Source: Paenibacillus silvae
GTDB taxonomy: Bacteria; Bacillota; Bacilli; Paenibacillales; Paenibacillaceae
Reading direction: 5' to 3'
Length of the DNA stretch: 64,000 nucleotides
NCBI RefSeq assembly: GCF_014639235.1
Contig: NZ_BMFU01000003.1
Coordinates: 713,391 to 777,390 of the forward strand
Shown: in pieces, positions 36,484 to 45,638 of the stretch
Position numbering within the stretch: the stretch's first letter is position 1
Layout: every line of letters begins with the position of its first letter
Notes under the pieces: generated by a model
Seen by the model: the letters and a program-made list of their open reading frames with translations, nothing else
The model's database searches: none
What the model was told of the DNA's origin: nothing
Position numbers and translations under genes: made by a program

Positions 36484-36624
36484 AAAATATTCCTCACTCT
36501 CTGTTCAATGTTCTTCATACGAACAGTATAACCAGAGAGATACGAAAGAAAGTCCATCTGTGGGTGGACTTGGTTGATATTCTTTTCCCTCTATAGATGG
36601 ACTTATATCGCAGGGAATAAGAAC

Positions 36625-36682
36625 AGCTCCAAAAGCCGTATGCTCTCCCGGGTTAACGGTGAACCATACGACTTTTAGAGCT
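36625..36682 (-). terminator. long hairpin after the CotH gene
   Basis: AGCTCCAAAAGCCGTATG pairs with CATACGACTTTTAGAGCT, an 18-bp stem with two mismatches, 48 bases past the CotH stop. Confidence 0.6.
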
Positions 36683-36730
36683 GCTGCATTAAATTATAAC
36701 CGGTGTTCGCAACTTAGCCATTTTGTTTCG

Positions 36731-38773
36731 TTATTTGGATATCAGGCTTACGGTTCCGTTATTCTGGTTCCAGTCCAACGTTAATCCCAGACCCTCCGAG
36801 ATGAATCGAACAGGCACCAGCGTACGGCTGTTCTGAATAACACTCGCTGTATCCATTTGCAGTTTTTCACCATTTACGGTTGCTGTACTGCTGCCGATCT
36901 GGAGTACAAAGGTCTGCCCGTTCAGTACAGCTGTCACTGTTTTCGCTGTTTTATCCCACTTCACGTCAGCGCCCAGCGCCTCCAGAATCGCGTTCACAGG
37001 AACCATCACGCGGTCATCCTGGACCAGGGGGTTCTGATCCGGGAATGCAATGTTCTTGCCGTTCAGTGAGACAGTAATGGTTTGATTTGCAGTTCCGGCA
37101 GAACTGTTTGAGCTTGTCTCATCGTCAGATGTGTCAGGCAAAGGTGTCACTTCACGGCCCAGCTGCTCCTGCAGATTGGCAAGGCGGTTAAGGGCAAAGG
37201 TTGTTAATGACCCCGATGCCATGGAACCCATATTCATTCCCCCGCCGCCGAAGTTACCTCCCGGACGAGTTGGCATATTATCGCTGCTGGACGCTTCACC
37301 AGACGTATTGTCTCCCGTAGTTGTCCCCGATTGAGCTGGAGGAGTCATCCCATCCGGTGGAGTGGTGCCTTCGAAGCCCTCTGGCGGCGTCATGCCTTCC
37401 ATACCTTCCGGTGGAGTCATACCCCCGAATCCTTCTGGTGGTGTTCCCATACCGCCTGCTGCATCTGTAGTTGCGGAATAAGCAATGTTGGATTCGAATT
37501 GCTCCGTTGTGTAAAACTTGGTCGGGTCTGCTTCGATATATGGACGAATCTCATCTGCCAGACTTGTAATGCGATCCTGAATACCTTCCAGATAGTCGGT
37601 CAGCTCGTTGACGTAAGCAAGATACTTCGCTTTGTATTCCGGCACGGCAAGCAAATTGTTAATCATCGGCACCTGATCCATGCTGATGCCCAGTACAGGC
37701 TCGTCTACCGAGACATTGGTTGCATTGGTATTCGCTGCTGTAGTTGTTGTGCTGGTTGCGGCAGACCCTGTGGTCGTAGAAGCTGCGGCCTGATTACGGC
37801 CCCTGCCACCACCACCGGAATAACCGTTAAAGGACATGTTGAAATCCCAAGGCACAACGGTAAATTTGCCATTGGCGTCGCTATATAACATGTAGTTGTG
37901 GCCTTTATCTCCGTTGTAACTGTCGTAATTGCCCAGTACAACGTTACCAGCAATATATTGAAGAGCGGAATCAACATCCAGCACGCTTTCGATGTCTCCT
38001 TTTTCACCTGCCGGCATGTCGTTTAAGGTTTTGATAAAGTTTTTGAGCTTGGCCTTATCCTCGTCCGTACCCAAATCCTTTGTAATTGTGCTGTAATCGC
38101 TGCCCTCTTCGTATTGAAGATAACTCTTCTCATCTGTGTCATAGAGAACGCCATCTTCATAGCTCTCCCCGTAATTGCGCTCCAGATAACTGTCGTCTAC
38201 TGCTTCCACACCGGTGTAGAAACCGACCAGTTCCCCGTTGACATACAGATTGACGTAATTCGTCATAGGCACATCCATGCCAATGCTGCGCAGCGCTTCG
38301 TAATGGAGCACCTCGCGCATATAAGATGGATCGGTGTAATTGTTGTTCAGTACCATCTTGTCCAGACCAAGCAGGGTTTGCGTTTTATCATACTTGTCGA
38401 ATTTCAGCCTGAAGCTGTAGCGGTCTGAATCCTCCATAGAAGCAACCGATCGGAGCGTCATGTTCCCCTTGGTGGAGAAACCAACATTGTCGAGCTTATT
38501 GCCGTCCACTTCAACACTCACATTTTTATAATCCTTATCCATCGGGCTTTCAAGCATGCTTTTCCAATCTGCATCGTCAATCGTAATCTTCACGTCTATC
38601 ACGTTATCTGTCTGAAAGAGCGACTCATAAGCCTGTGTGACACCTGTGCTTTTCGCTGTAGGTGATGCCTCTGCGGCCCATGCCGCATTCGGGCTTACAA
38701 CTAGCCCATAAGAAGAGCCTACCAACGTTACGGACAGTGCCGTGACTGCAACCTTTCGTAATACATGGTTCAA
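36731..38773 (-). CDS. secreted CotH-family kinase-like protein with copper-amine-oxidase-like stalk
   Basis: A 680-residue exported protein. A signal peptide ends near AWAAEA (~residue 35). The CotH domain covers ~50-430 with STKGNMTLRS, DKMVLNNNYTDPSYMREVL, GFYTGVEAVDDSYLERN and the nucleotide-binding-like VVPWDFNMSF. CotH proteins are atypical kinases; in Bacillus CotH phosphorylates spore coat proteins. A Gly/Thr-rich linker follows, then several TPPEG-containing repeats (~455-500). The last ~115 residues are a stalk-like copper amine oxidase N-terminal domain (ALGADVKWDKTAKTVTA, RTLVPVRFISEGLGL). TGGATTC-free GGAGG precedes the start. Confidence 0.88.
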   Translation of the reverse strand: MNHVLRKVAVTALSVTLVGSSYGLVVSPNAAWAAEASPTAKSTGVTQAYESLFQTDNVIDVKITIDDADWKSMLESPMDKDYKNVSVEVDGNKLDNVGFSTKGNMTLRSVASMEDSDRYSFRLKFDKYDKTQTLLGLDKMVLNNNYTDPSYMREVLHYEALRSIGMDVPMTNYVNLYVNGELVGFYTGVEAVDDSYLERNYGESYEDGVLYDTDEKSYLQYEEGSDYSTITKDLGTDEDKAKLKNFIKTLNDMPAGEKGDIESVLDVDSALQYIAGNVVLGNYDSYNGDKGHNYMLYSDANGKFTVVPWDFNMSFNGYSGGGGRGRNQAAASTTTGSAATSTTTTAANTNATNVSVDEPVLGISMDQVPMINNLLAVPEYKAKYLAYVNELTDYLEGIQDRITSLADEIRPYIEADPTKFYTTEQFESNIAYSATTDAAGGMGTPPEGFGGMTPPEGMEGMTPPEGFEGTTPPDGMTPPAQSGTTTGDNTSGEASSSDNMPTRPGGNFGGGGMNMGSMASGSLTTFALNRLANLQEQLGREVTPLPDTSDDETSSNSSAGTANQTITVSLNGKNIAFPDQNPLVQDDRVMVPVNAILEALGADVKWDKTAKTVTAVLNGQTFVLQIGSSTATVNGEKLQMDTASVIQNSRTLVPVRFISEGLGLTLDWNQNNGTVSLISK

Positions 38774-39236
38774 AAGATGAATCCTCCTTTTGGATTACTA
38801 GTAAGCAACTTAGGCTTGTAAAACCATGATAGGAGATAAACCTTTAATGAAACTTAAATCATCTAATCTCACATCAAATGTTCTGCGTAGATACTGGTTC
38901 TCCACTTTTTCAGCGAACATCCATTTATATGAATTTTTTACGCAAAAATTAAGATGTAATCCAAAGGTTCCGGTTCATAAGTCCTATTTTGGTAGAGAAA
39001 CCTAACATTAATATGTCGAAATAACGATATAAATGAGGAATAGAACTTACCTGGATTTCATATACGTGAATACTATAATTAGTATTGTTTAGTATTTGTA
39101 TTTGCTTTTTCGTAGTACCTTGAAACAATTTCAAAGCCTTTTTGAAAATCCATTCATTGTAATGGTGACAACATACGCAGCGTATACGACGTCCAGGTGA
39201 AGTCCTTTTTTAATTTTACAGGAGGAGTGAACTACC

Positions 39237-41000
39237 TTGTTTAAGAAGCTTCGCTGGAGTACCATGCCATTTTTCGCCAAAAACCTGGTGATATCCTTCG
39301 GGAGCATCGCTCTCATTGGAATTATCCTGATCACTGCAGCATATCAGCTGCAAAAAGGGATATTAATCAACCAACTGCACGAGCAAGCCAAAATTACAAC
39401 GTTAAAATGGTCCCAAGACCTGGATGCCAGCCAGGTGGAACAGGCCGTATCCGAGAAGAGTTATTCCGATACATATCAAAGCAAGCTGCGTGACTATCTG
39501 GATTCCATCCACACCTTTAATCCGAATATTGCACAAGCTTACATTTTCAGCTCACAGCTGGACGAAAATAACGGGGCTCCGATTTATGCCATCCCGACCA
39601 GCCTGGTTGAAGCATTTGAGAAAGAAAATTTACTGCCAGGCATCAAATATCCGCTGTCCAACCAGATTGCAAGGGGTCTGGCTGATATGAATGCAACCGG
39701 CGGGCCGGCGTTTAGTGATTTTTATACGGATGATTTCGGTACGTGGACTACATTGATGTATCCCATCAAAAAATCCGACGGCTCCATCTACGCCGCTCTG
39801 TACTTTGATGTAGACGCAAGTGCTGTGCCTAAAGGCCTCAATAAGCTAATCACTTACGGATTAATGTACCTGGTTGGATTCCTGATCCTGTTTATGGTGC
39901 TGCAATTTATTTTGTTGAAAAGAACACTGCGTCCGATTCACGACCTCATGAAAGGTATTGAGGAAGTGAGCACGGGTAACCTGAACGTTACGATTCGAAC
40001 GGGACGCGATGATCTCGGTGTGATTAATGAAAAGTTCAATGCGATGATCGAACGTTTCAACACCACTCTTTTCAAAGTAAAAAACACGTCCAGCCATCTC
40101 TCGAATTCATCCAGAGAACTGCTGGAAATCTCTGCGAGAAACAATGATAACATTCAGTCCATCAGCAACAACATTCGGGAAATCTCAACAGGTCTGGTAT
40201 CCCAGGATAAAGCAACTGTGGAAAGTGCACGTGCTATGACCGAAATGTCCACCGTAGTGCAAAACATCGCTGGAAGCTCTGCCGAAGTTGCCGATGAAGC
40301 ACTCAGCATGGAGCAGCGCTCCAACAGCGGGCATGAAATTATGCAGCAGGTCATTGATCAGATGGGCCTGATCTCGGGTGCGGTTCAGAACACTTACGCT
40401 TCCATTCAATCCTTGGAGAATCGTTCCAATGAGATCAGCAGCATTGTCGGAATTATCACGGATATCGCTGGTCAGACCAACCTGCTCGCACTGAATGCTT
40501 CTATTGAAGCTGCACGGGTCGGGGAAGAAGGTCGAGGCTTCGCGGTTGTTGCCGGAGAAGTACGCAAGCTGGCAGAGCAATCTCAGGAATCGGCAACCCA
40601 GATTCGCGCACTCATTGACGAGATTCAGCGAGACATTGAGCAATCTGCCCAATCCATGGAGCGTGGTTCGGAAGAGGTGGAAAAAGGACTCGGCGTTACA
40701 CGGAAAACCGGTGCATTCTTCGAGGACATCCTGAACGCCACCAACAAAGTGGCGAACCAGATTCAAGACATCTCCAGCTCCACCGAGGAAATCTCGGCGA
40801 GCACACAAGAAATGTCGGCTACAGCAGATGAGCTGTCCGCTAATGTCAGCAAGGCTGCGAGCAGCACGAAGCACATCGAGAACTCGATCGCCGAGCAGGA
40901 GACATCCATGGCTGCCATCGTCAGCGCCTCAGATGAACTGGCCGAGGTATCCGAGCAGCTGCAGGAGCTTATCTCCTTCTTTAAAGTAAAGGAAGCTTAA
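39237..41000 (+). CDS. methyl-accepting chemotaxis protein
   Basis: A 587-residue membrane receptor. Helix 1 is at about 16-37, an outer domain of about 165 residues follows, helix 2 is at ~205-230 (YGLMYLVGFLILFMVLQ), HAMP at ~230-285, then the cytoplasmic signalling domain. The hairpin tip lies at IVGIITDIAGQTNLLALNASIEAARVGEEGRGFAVVAGEVRKLA. The start is TTG at 39237, supported by GGAGGAG 9 bases upstream. No chemotaxis genes are adjacent. The 463-bp gap upstream shows no gene. Confidence 0.95.
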   Translation: MFKKLRWSTMPFFAKNLVISFGSIALIGIILITAAYQLQKGILINQLHEQAKITTLKWSQDLDASQVEQAVSEKSYSDTYQSKLRDYLDSIHTFNPNIAQAYIFSSQLDENNGAPIYAIPTSLVEAFEKENLLPGIKYPLSNQIARGLADMNATGGPAFSDFYTDDFGTWTTLMYPIKKSDGSIYAALYFDVDASAVPKGLNKLITYGLMYLVGFLILFMVLQFILLKRTLRPIHDLMKGIEEVSTGNLNVTIRTGRDDLGVINEKFNAMIERFNTTLFKVKNTSSHLSNSSRELLEISARNNDNIQSISNNIREISTGLVSQDKATVESARAMTEMSTVVQNIAGSSAEVADEALSMEQRSNSGHEIMQQVIDQMGLISGAVQNTYASIQSLENRSNEISSIVGIITDIAGQTNLLALNASIEAARVGEEGRGFAVVAGEVRKLAEQSQESATQIRALIDEIQRDIEQSAQSMERGSEEVEKGLGVTRKTGAFFEDILNATNKVANQIQDISSSTEEISASTQEMSATADELSANVSKAASSTKHIENSIAEQETSMAAIVSASDELAEVSEQLQELISFFKVKEA

Positions 41001-41023
41001 TGAGGGACAGATAAGACCCGGTA

Positions 41024-41110
41024 CATGCAGTATGTAGATACGTGATGTGTGTAGGCACATGCAGTATGTAGGTACGTGATGTGTGTAGGCACATGCAGTG
41101 TGAGGTACGA
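41024..41110. repeat. 34-bp tandem repeat, about 2.6 copies
   Basis: CATGCAGTATGTAG begins at 41024, 41058 and (variant) 41092; each unit continues with TACGTGATGTGTGTAGGCA. Non-coding. Confidence 0.8.
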
Positions 41111-41168
41111 GCCAAGGCTACGAGAGAATGTTCTTTGGCTTGGAAGCTAAAGTTCATCTGAGTTAGGC

Positions 41169-41477
41169 GTGTGCCAAGGGCACAAGAGGATGTTGCCGCA
41201 GCTTGCATGCTATAAGTGTACAGGTGGCCTTAGTTCGGATGTGTGCCAAGGATGCAAAACGTGCAGCAGCCCAGCGTACGTGGAAACCTGCGGAAAGTGT
41301 GATACACCTGAACGCCAATGTGCCAACATGCATTATGGACACTATGGGCACACATGTTATCAGGGACATCCGGACATATATGAGAAATGCGAAAAAGCGC
41401 AAACACCTTGGGCACGAGGCAGGCAGTGGCTGAAACATGTAACGTGCAAAAGACGTCGGCCCGGGAAAAAATCATGA
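41169..41477 (+). CDS. possible small cysteine-rich protein
   Basis: A 102-codon frame with many CxxC pairs (CYKC, CQGCKTC, CGKC), suggesting zinc-ribbon-like folding. No convincing ribosome site precedes GTG at 41169 or ATG at 41190, and GTGTGCCAAGG recurs inside it, so the frame may result from repeated DNA. It ends before a strong terminator at 41545-41587, which slightly favours transcription. Confidence 0.25.
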   Translation: MCQGHKRMLPQLACYKCTGGLSSDVCQGCKTCSSPAYVETCGKCDTPERQCANMHYGHYGHTCYQGHPDIYEKCEKAQTPWARGRQWLKHVTCKRRRPGKKS

Positions 41478-41544
41478 ATTGCACGGCGAATTCCCTCGTA
41501 GTCCAAGCATAAATCTGCCGAAATAGTGCGAAAACCGGCAACAT

Positions 41545-41587
41545 AAACGAAGGCTTGAGTGACAGACACCCAAGCCTTCGTTTTTTT
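41545..41587 (+). terminator. strong rho-independent terminator
   Basis: AAACGAAGGCTTG and CAAGCCTTCGTTT form a 13-bp perfect stem followed by TTTT. Confidence 0.85.
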
Positions 41588-41713
41588 ATGTTATTTAGCG
41601 TGTGCGACTGTGCTTCAAGGCCGCCGCCTTGTTGTCATGAAGCAGGGCACTGCGTGCTGGGAGCTATGTGCTGGGAGCTGCACGTAGTGCCGTTACATTA
41701 CAGCCATTACATT

Positions 41714-41907
41714 CTAACGATTTCAGGAGAGCCTATTTACCTCCATTTCGGCTCTTTGGAAATCTAACGAATCTCACAAGCCTTATTCCCCCCCTTCCCC
41801 CCACGTTTCGCGGTTTTCACCCGACTTTCTTCCGAATAGCGTCTCTAGGAATCGTTAAAATTAGAAAAGGGCGCAAATCAACTAAATAAGCTTTCCTGAG
41901 ATCGTTA
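41714..41907. repeat. dispersed palindromic repeat PR1, copy B
   Basis: Forward half-sites at 41714 (TAACGATTTC..GCCTATTTAC) and ~41765; inverted half-sites ending ~41858 and 41907. Same 2+2 layout and size as copies A and D. It lies 42 bases beyond the stop of the unknown gene 41949-42467. Confidence 0.75.
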
Positions 41908-41948
41908 GCGCTCAGCTGATCTAGCTGATCCATGTGATCCATGTGAAT

Positions 41949-42467
41949 CTATATGCTCGCATTAGCTATATTTTGTAAACTGTCTCTAACTTGCTCCACA
42001 CTTCGATAAGCTCCCGCGATCTTGACCAGCTTCCATTTACTTTCCCGATTCAAATAGTGTAACGTAACCGCACTCGGTAGCAGATATACCCGTTCATCCC
42101 CGATATCAAAGCACTCCATCTGCATTCCCTCGTTATCCGCAAAATGCTGCCATCCCTCTATTGTTGCTAGTGTACCTAGCTGAGATGAACCTTTCTTCGT
42201 TCCATCTCCCTCTTCGGCCCAAATATCCACACTATCGAACAAATACAGCCCATCCCTCTGGAAGGTCAGATTCACTGTGTACCCCTCGTAATCAAAGCTA
42301 ATGACTTCTAACTGTTCCTTTGCTACGCTCCATATTTCATCCGCCTGCGCTTTAGCCTGCTCCAGTGTGATCTTCCCATCGGTGGGTAAACATTGTTGGA
42401 ACGTCCCTTCTGCCACATACTGTTCCAGAGCGATTGCAGCAAGGAGTTGCTTTATATCGTTATTCAT
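41949..42467 (-). CDS. unknown protein, paralogue of 56360-56923
   Basis: A 172-residue soluble acidic protein with no signal or membrane segment. It shares most of its length with the protein at 56360-56923: QCLP, ITLEQAKAQADE, SFDY.GYTVNLTFQ, LFDS, GDERV, LLPSAVTLHYL and KWKLVKIAGA. The lead region (~1-50) is helical and the middle beta-rich. I do not recognise a family. It sits at the trailer side of CRISPR array 1, just outside the locus, as its paralogue does on the other side. The gap 42468-42609 holds its promoter. Confidence 0.75.
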   Translation of the reverse strand: MNNDIKQLLAAIALEQYVAEGTFQQCLPTDGKITLEQAKAQADEIWSVAKEQLEVISFDYEGYTVNLTFQRDGLYLFDSVDIWAEEGDGTKKGSSQLGTLATIEGWQHFADNEGMQMECFDIGDERVYLLPSAVTLHYLNRESKWKLVKIAGAYRSVEQVRDSLQNIANASI

Positions 42468-42609
42468 ATGTCGTTATTCAGCACCTTTCCGAGTCTCTTG
42501 ACAGGGATTTCGCCAGAGTAAAGTTCACAGATCAGCGTTCTTATGGCGATGTTCAGTATATTCGATAATATGTCGCTAACTTCCTAGCCTAGATCAGAAT
42601 AAATATACC

Positions 42610-43523
42610 GGGTTGAACAACGTACTCTGTATGGAGTGTGACTGTTAGCATGCATGACAGTTTCCCTTCCGCCACATAATTTCAATCCACACACTCCATA
42701 CAGAGTGCGACCTATCCTCAGGCAGCTAACGGGCGGCCTACACTTGATTCCAATCCACGCACTCCATACGGAGTGCGACTAGCAACTCCATACACGTTGT
42801 TAGCCGGTGCATTGATTTCAATCCACGCACTCCATACGGAGTGCGACGTCCGGTCTTCCACTTATGACATCAGCCTCCTGATTTCAATCCACGCACTCCA
42901 TACGAGTGCGACATATTTTCGAATACCAATGGAGCCATTACACCTACAATTTCAATCCACGCACTCCATACGGAGTGCGACCAGCACCAGGATTATCCTG
43001 CACATGCTTGATTAAATTTCAATCCACGCACTCCATACGGAGTGCGACCAGTTTACGGTCCTCAATCAATCCTTGACGTGCAATTTCAATCCACGCACTC
43101 CATACGGAGTGCGACCAAAAATCCTCCCATATCCGTCCAATATCCTCAATATTTCAATCCACGCACTCCATACGGAGTGCGACTGGCAGCTCGGTACAGT
43201 TCAGTTTGACAGGCAGTTCATTTCAATCCACGCACTCCATACGGAGTGCGACCAAGTAACTGACCTGACCAACGAGATTACGGAGCTATTTCAATCCACG
43301 CACTCCATACGGAGTGCGACCAAGTAACTGACCTGACCAACGAGATTACGGAGCTATTTCAATCCACGCACTCCATACGGAGTGCGACGGCCGACACCAC
43401 CCGTTGGCGTACTTTTCTTGATATTTCAATCCACGCACTCCATACGGAGTGCGACTCTTTCTTCGTGAGCGACTGGATGCCTGGCGGCAAATTTCAATCC
43501 ACGCACTCCATACGGAGTGCGAC
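42610..43523 (-). CRISPR. CRISPR array 1 (type I-C, 33-bp repeat)
   Basis: Thirteen repeats (starts 42679, 42747, 42815, 42881, 42949, 43016, 43083, 43151, 43220, 43288, 43356, 43423, 43491) plus a decayed copy at 42610-42642. Spacers are 33-36 bp. On the plus strand the repeat begins ATTTCAATCC, has a stem CGCACTCC/GGAGTGCG and ends GAC; the crRNA strand is the minus strand (GTCGCACTCC...GGATTGAAAT), as usual for I-C. Degeneracy on the left marks the trailer; the leader is on the right next to cas2. The 42881 copy lacks one G. The spacers at 43253 and 43321 are identical. Confidence 0.98.
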
Positions 43524-43705
43524 AGCGAAAAATAACGTAGATACCATATCAAATGATAAATAACAAACGTATCTTCGCTTTTATTTCTTTTTACTAACCT
43601 TCTAAATATCGATTATAACTCCAATCTGTTGCCAAAAGGTCACGAAAAAGCGCTTTTCGAGGTGCGAATCCCCCGGGAAAATCATGTGAGCTTGGCATTC
43701 GCACC
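43524..43705 (-). promoter_or_regulatory. leader of CRISPR array 1
   Basis: Starts AGCGAAAAATAACGTA at the last repeat, is AT-rich, then holds GTTGCCAAAAGG (43628) and an inverted-repeat box GGTGCGAA (43661) ... TTCGCACC (43698) around CCCCCGGGAAAATCATGTG. The box ends 3 bases before the cas2 stop. Confidence 0.8.
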
Positions 43706-43707
43706 AG

Positions 43708-43998
43708 CTACAAGATCAACGGATCACTCATATCATAGGTTTCCTTAGCCCCCACGTGATCTACTTTGCTTTTGTAATTGTCGCCGAGATTATAAAATCG
43801 CAAGCTATCTGTATCCTTATCAATCAGTTCCTCTAGTTCATATCGTAAACGTCTGAATTGTGCAGCGTCTAAAATACACTCAAAAACAGAGTTCTGCACA
43901 CGTTGACCGTGATCCACACATTTTTTTGCAACTCGGGACAATCTTCTTCGACCTTCACGATCCATCGTGCTCACATCATAGGTAATCAGAACAAGCAA
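43708..43998 (-). CDS. cas2: CRISPR-associated endonuclease Cas2 (type I-C)
   Basis: A 96-residue ferredoxin-like protein that dimerises and joins Cas1 dimers in spacer integration. The first strand MLVLITYDV carries the conserved aspartate, and VDHGQRVQNSVFEC is typical of the I-C group. The start is TTG at 43998 behind GTAGGTG. It is last in the cas operon, 9 bases after cas1, with the leader of array 1 immediately downstream. Confidence 0.96.
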   Translation of the reverse strand: MLVLITYDVSTMDREGRRRLSRVAKKCVDHGQRVQNSVFECILDAAQFRRLRYELEELIDKDTDSLRFYNLGDNYKSKVDHVGAKETYDMSDPLIL

Positions 43999-44007
43999 AT
44001 TTCACAC

Positions 44008-45045
44008 CTACTTCCACAAAAATGGAGGGTATTCATCCAGATCACCACGAATATGTCTAGCAAGCAGTAATGCTTGAGTGTAAGGTACAAGCCCCCAAGA
44101 TATTTTTTCATTCAAATACGGGTGAGTAATCTTATCCTGTTTACGTTCCTGCCAAGCTTTTAATACTTTCTTGCGAGTATCATCGTCCATGATCACTGCC
44201 ATGTTTTCTTTGATATAAAACCCCTTATCATTTACAACCTTTTTATTAATGAGCGACAGCACAAAACGATCCGCATAAACACCCCGAAGCTCCTCCATCA
44301 TATCTAATGCCAACGAAGCCCGTCCTGGTCGATCCCGGTGCAAGAAACCAACATATGCATCAAGTCCCACCGATTCCAGTGCAGAGATCATATCCTTTGC
44401 AAGCAACGTATACGCAAAAGAAAGCAATGCATTCACTTTATCCAAAGGGGGACGTCTGCTTCGCCCATAAAAATAAAAGGACTCCTTTTGCTGAAGAATC
44501 AAATCGTCAAATACAGAGTTATACTGCACAGCCGCTGAACCCTCCAGGCCTCGCAGTACATCCAGTTGTTCCACTTCTCGCAGCAGTTTCATCGTTTCCC
44601 CAAGAGAACCTGCTACCTTCTTCATCCGCTCTGTGTCGATACGTAAGGCATAGTCCCGCGTAGCACGCTCCAAAATCCATTTATTGTTATACAGCTTGCC
44701 TGTAATCATGTTTCGCGCAACCCGTGCGCTGCGCGTCTCATCATCCGAGATACGATACTGCTCCTTGCGAAGCACCACGTTCCCCCGATCCTCTCCAATC
44801 ACCCGGGCCAGAAAACGCCCTGTTCGTGTCATAAAGGTCAGGCTTACGTTACGAGTTGCGCATGCACCCATCAAAGCAGGACTCACCCCCGCGTACCCAA
44901 ATGCACATATCGCCTCCAGGTTGTGCAGCGGATATCGAGCCAATATCTTGTCTTCCTGCTTCACAAGTACATTCTCTCCATCTAACGCAAGGTAGGTGTC
45001 AGGCAACGTCACAAATAGAGTATTTAGAAGCTTTCCGGCACACAT
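44008..45045 (-). CDS. cas1: CRISPR-associated endonuclease/integrase Cas1 (type I-C)
   Basis: Integrase of 345 residues that inserts spacers at the leader-repeat junction together with Cas2. N-terminal beta domain begins KLLNTLFVTLPDTYLALDGENV. Metal-binding residues appear in the all-alpha domain: glutamate around YNSVFDDLILQQKES..RRPPLDKVNALLSFAY region, histidine in AYVGFLHRDRPGRASLALDMMEE. ATG at 45045 fits the family start; TTG at 45063 is the longer alternative. Neither has a ribosome site, so translation is probably coupled to cas4, which it overlaps. Confidence 0.97.
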   Translation of the reverse strand: MCAGKLLNTLFVTLPDTYLALDGENVLVKQEDKILARYPLHNLEAICAFGYAGVSPALMGACATRNVSLTFMTRTGRFLARVIGEDRGNVVLRKEQYRISDDETRSARVARNMITGKLYNNKWILERATRDYALRIDTERMKKVAGSLGETMKLLREVEQLDVLRGLEGSAAVQYNSVFDDLILQQKESFYFYGRSRRPPLDKVNALLSFAYTLLAKDMISALESVGLDAYVGFLHRDRPGRASLALDMMEELRGVYADRFVLSLINKKVVNDKGFYIKENMAVIMDDDTRKKVLKAWQERKQDKITHPYLNEKISWGLVPYTQALLLARHIRGDLDEYPPFLWK

Positions 45046-45638
45046 ATGTTGATCAATGAGCAACTTTGACAGTGTGGCCCGGCTTTGGCTTTTGGCGTAT
45101 GATTTCGTTCAAAATAATGTCTCATCTCCTGAATGCTCGAACGCACTCGTTCCCGATCCGCTTCGGTAATGACAACTTCCACTCGATGTTTAATCTCATC
45201 ATAATAAAAGTAAGCTCGATGTATCTCACATACAAGCATCTCTTCAAGACACATCACTTGTGCGACTAACTGGGAATGATCCGAATCATTCCGTTTGGGC
45301 TTACCTCGCTTATATTCAACGGGAAAAGGAAGATATAAACCTTCCTCCCCTCTCAGCGGAACACCTTGTGGATCACGGATAAATTCGACTACGTCACAGA
45401 TTCCTGTAATTCCAAGTGATCTGGATTGCACAGGCAATGCCCGGACAATCAGCTTATCCCCCCGTTTTTCACGAATTAAAGGCTCGTCCGCTTTACGATG
45501 CAAATGATCTCCTTCAATCGTGCGCACATTATCTTCCCACTGCTGTTCGATATGGATCAAGGCCCATTGTCTCCGACAAAAATTAAAATGCTGAATGCCG
45601 GATAACAATAGGTAATCCTCTTCGTTATAGTCCTTCAT
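45024..45638 (-). CDS. cas4: CRISPR-associated exonuclease Cas4 (type I-C)
   Basis: A 204-residue RecB-like nuclease that trims prespacers and helps select the PAM end in I-C adaptation. The iron-sulphur cysteines are one in FNFCRRQ (~residue 21) and three in the tail CQSCSLINIC. Nuclease motifs are GICDVVEF (aspartate) and PVEYKRGK (Glu-x-Lys). It overlaps cas7 by 14 bases and cas1 by 22. Confidence 0.96.
   Translation of the reverse strand: MKDYNEEDYLLLSGIQHFNFCRRQWALIHIEQQWEDNVRTIEGDHLHRKADEPLIREKRGDKLIVRALPVQSRSLGITGICDVVEFIRDPQGVPLRGEEGLYLPFPVEYKRGKPKRNDSDHSQLVAQVMCLEEMLVCEIHRAYFYYDEIKHRVEVVITEADRERVRSSIQEMRHYFERNHTPKAKAGPHCQSCSLINICVPESF

Noticed and set aside
42773..43327. Open frames through the CRISPR arrays (also 54340-55695 and 52746-52958)
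   Set aside because: Their translations are periodic (ISIHALHTECD, STHSIRSAT, SHSVWSAWIE) and come only from the repeats read in different frames.
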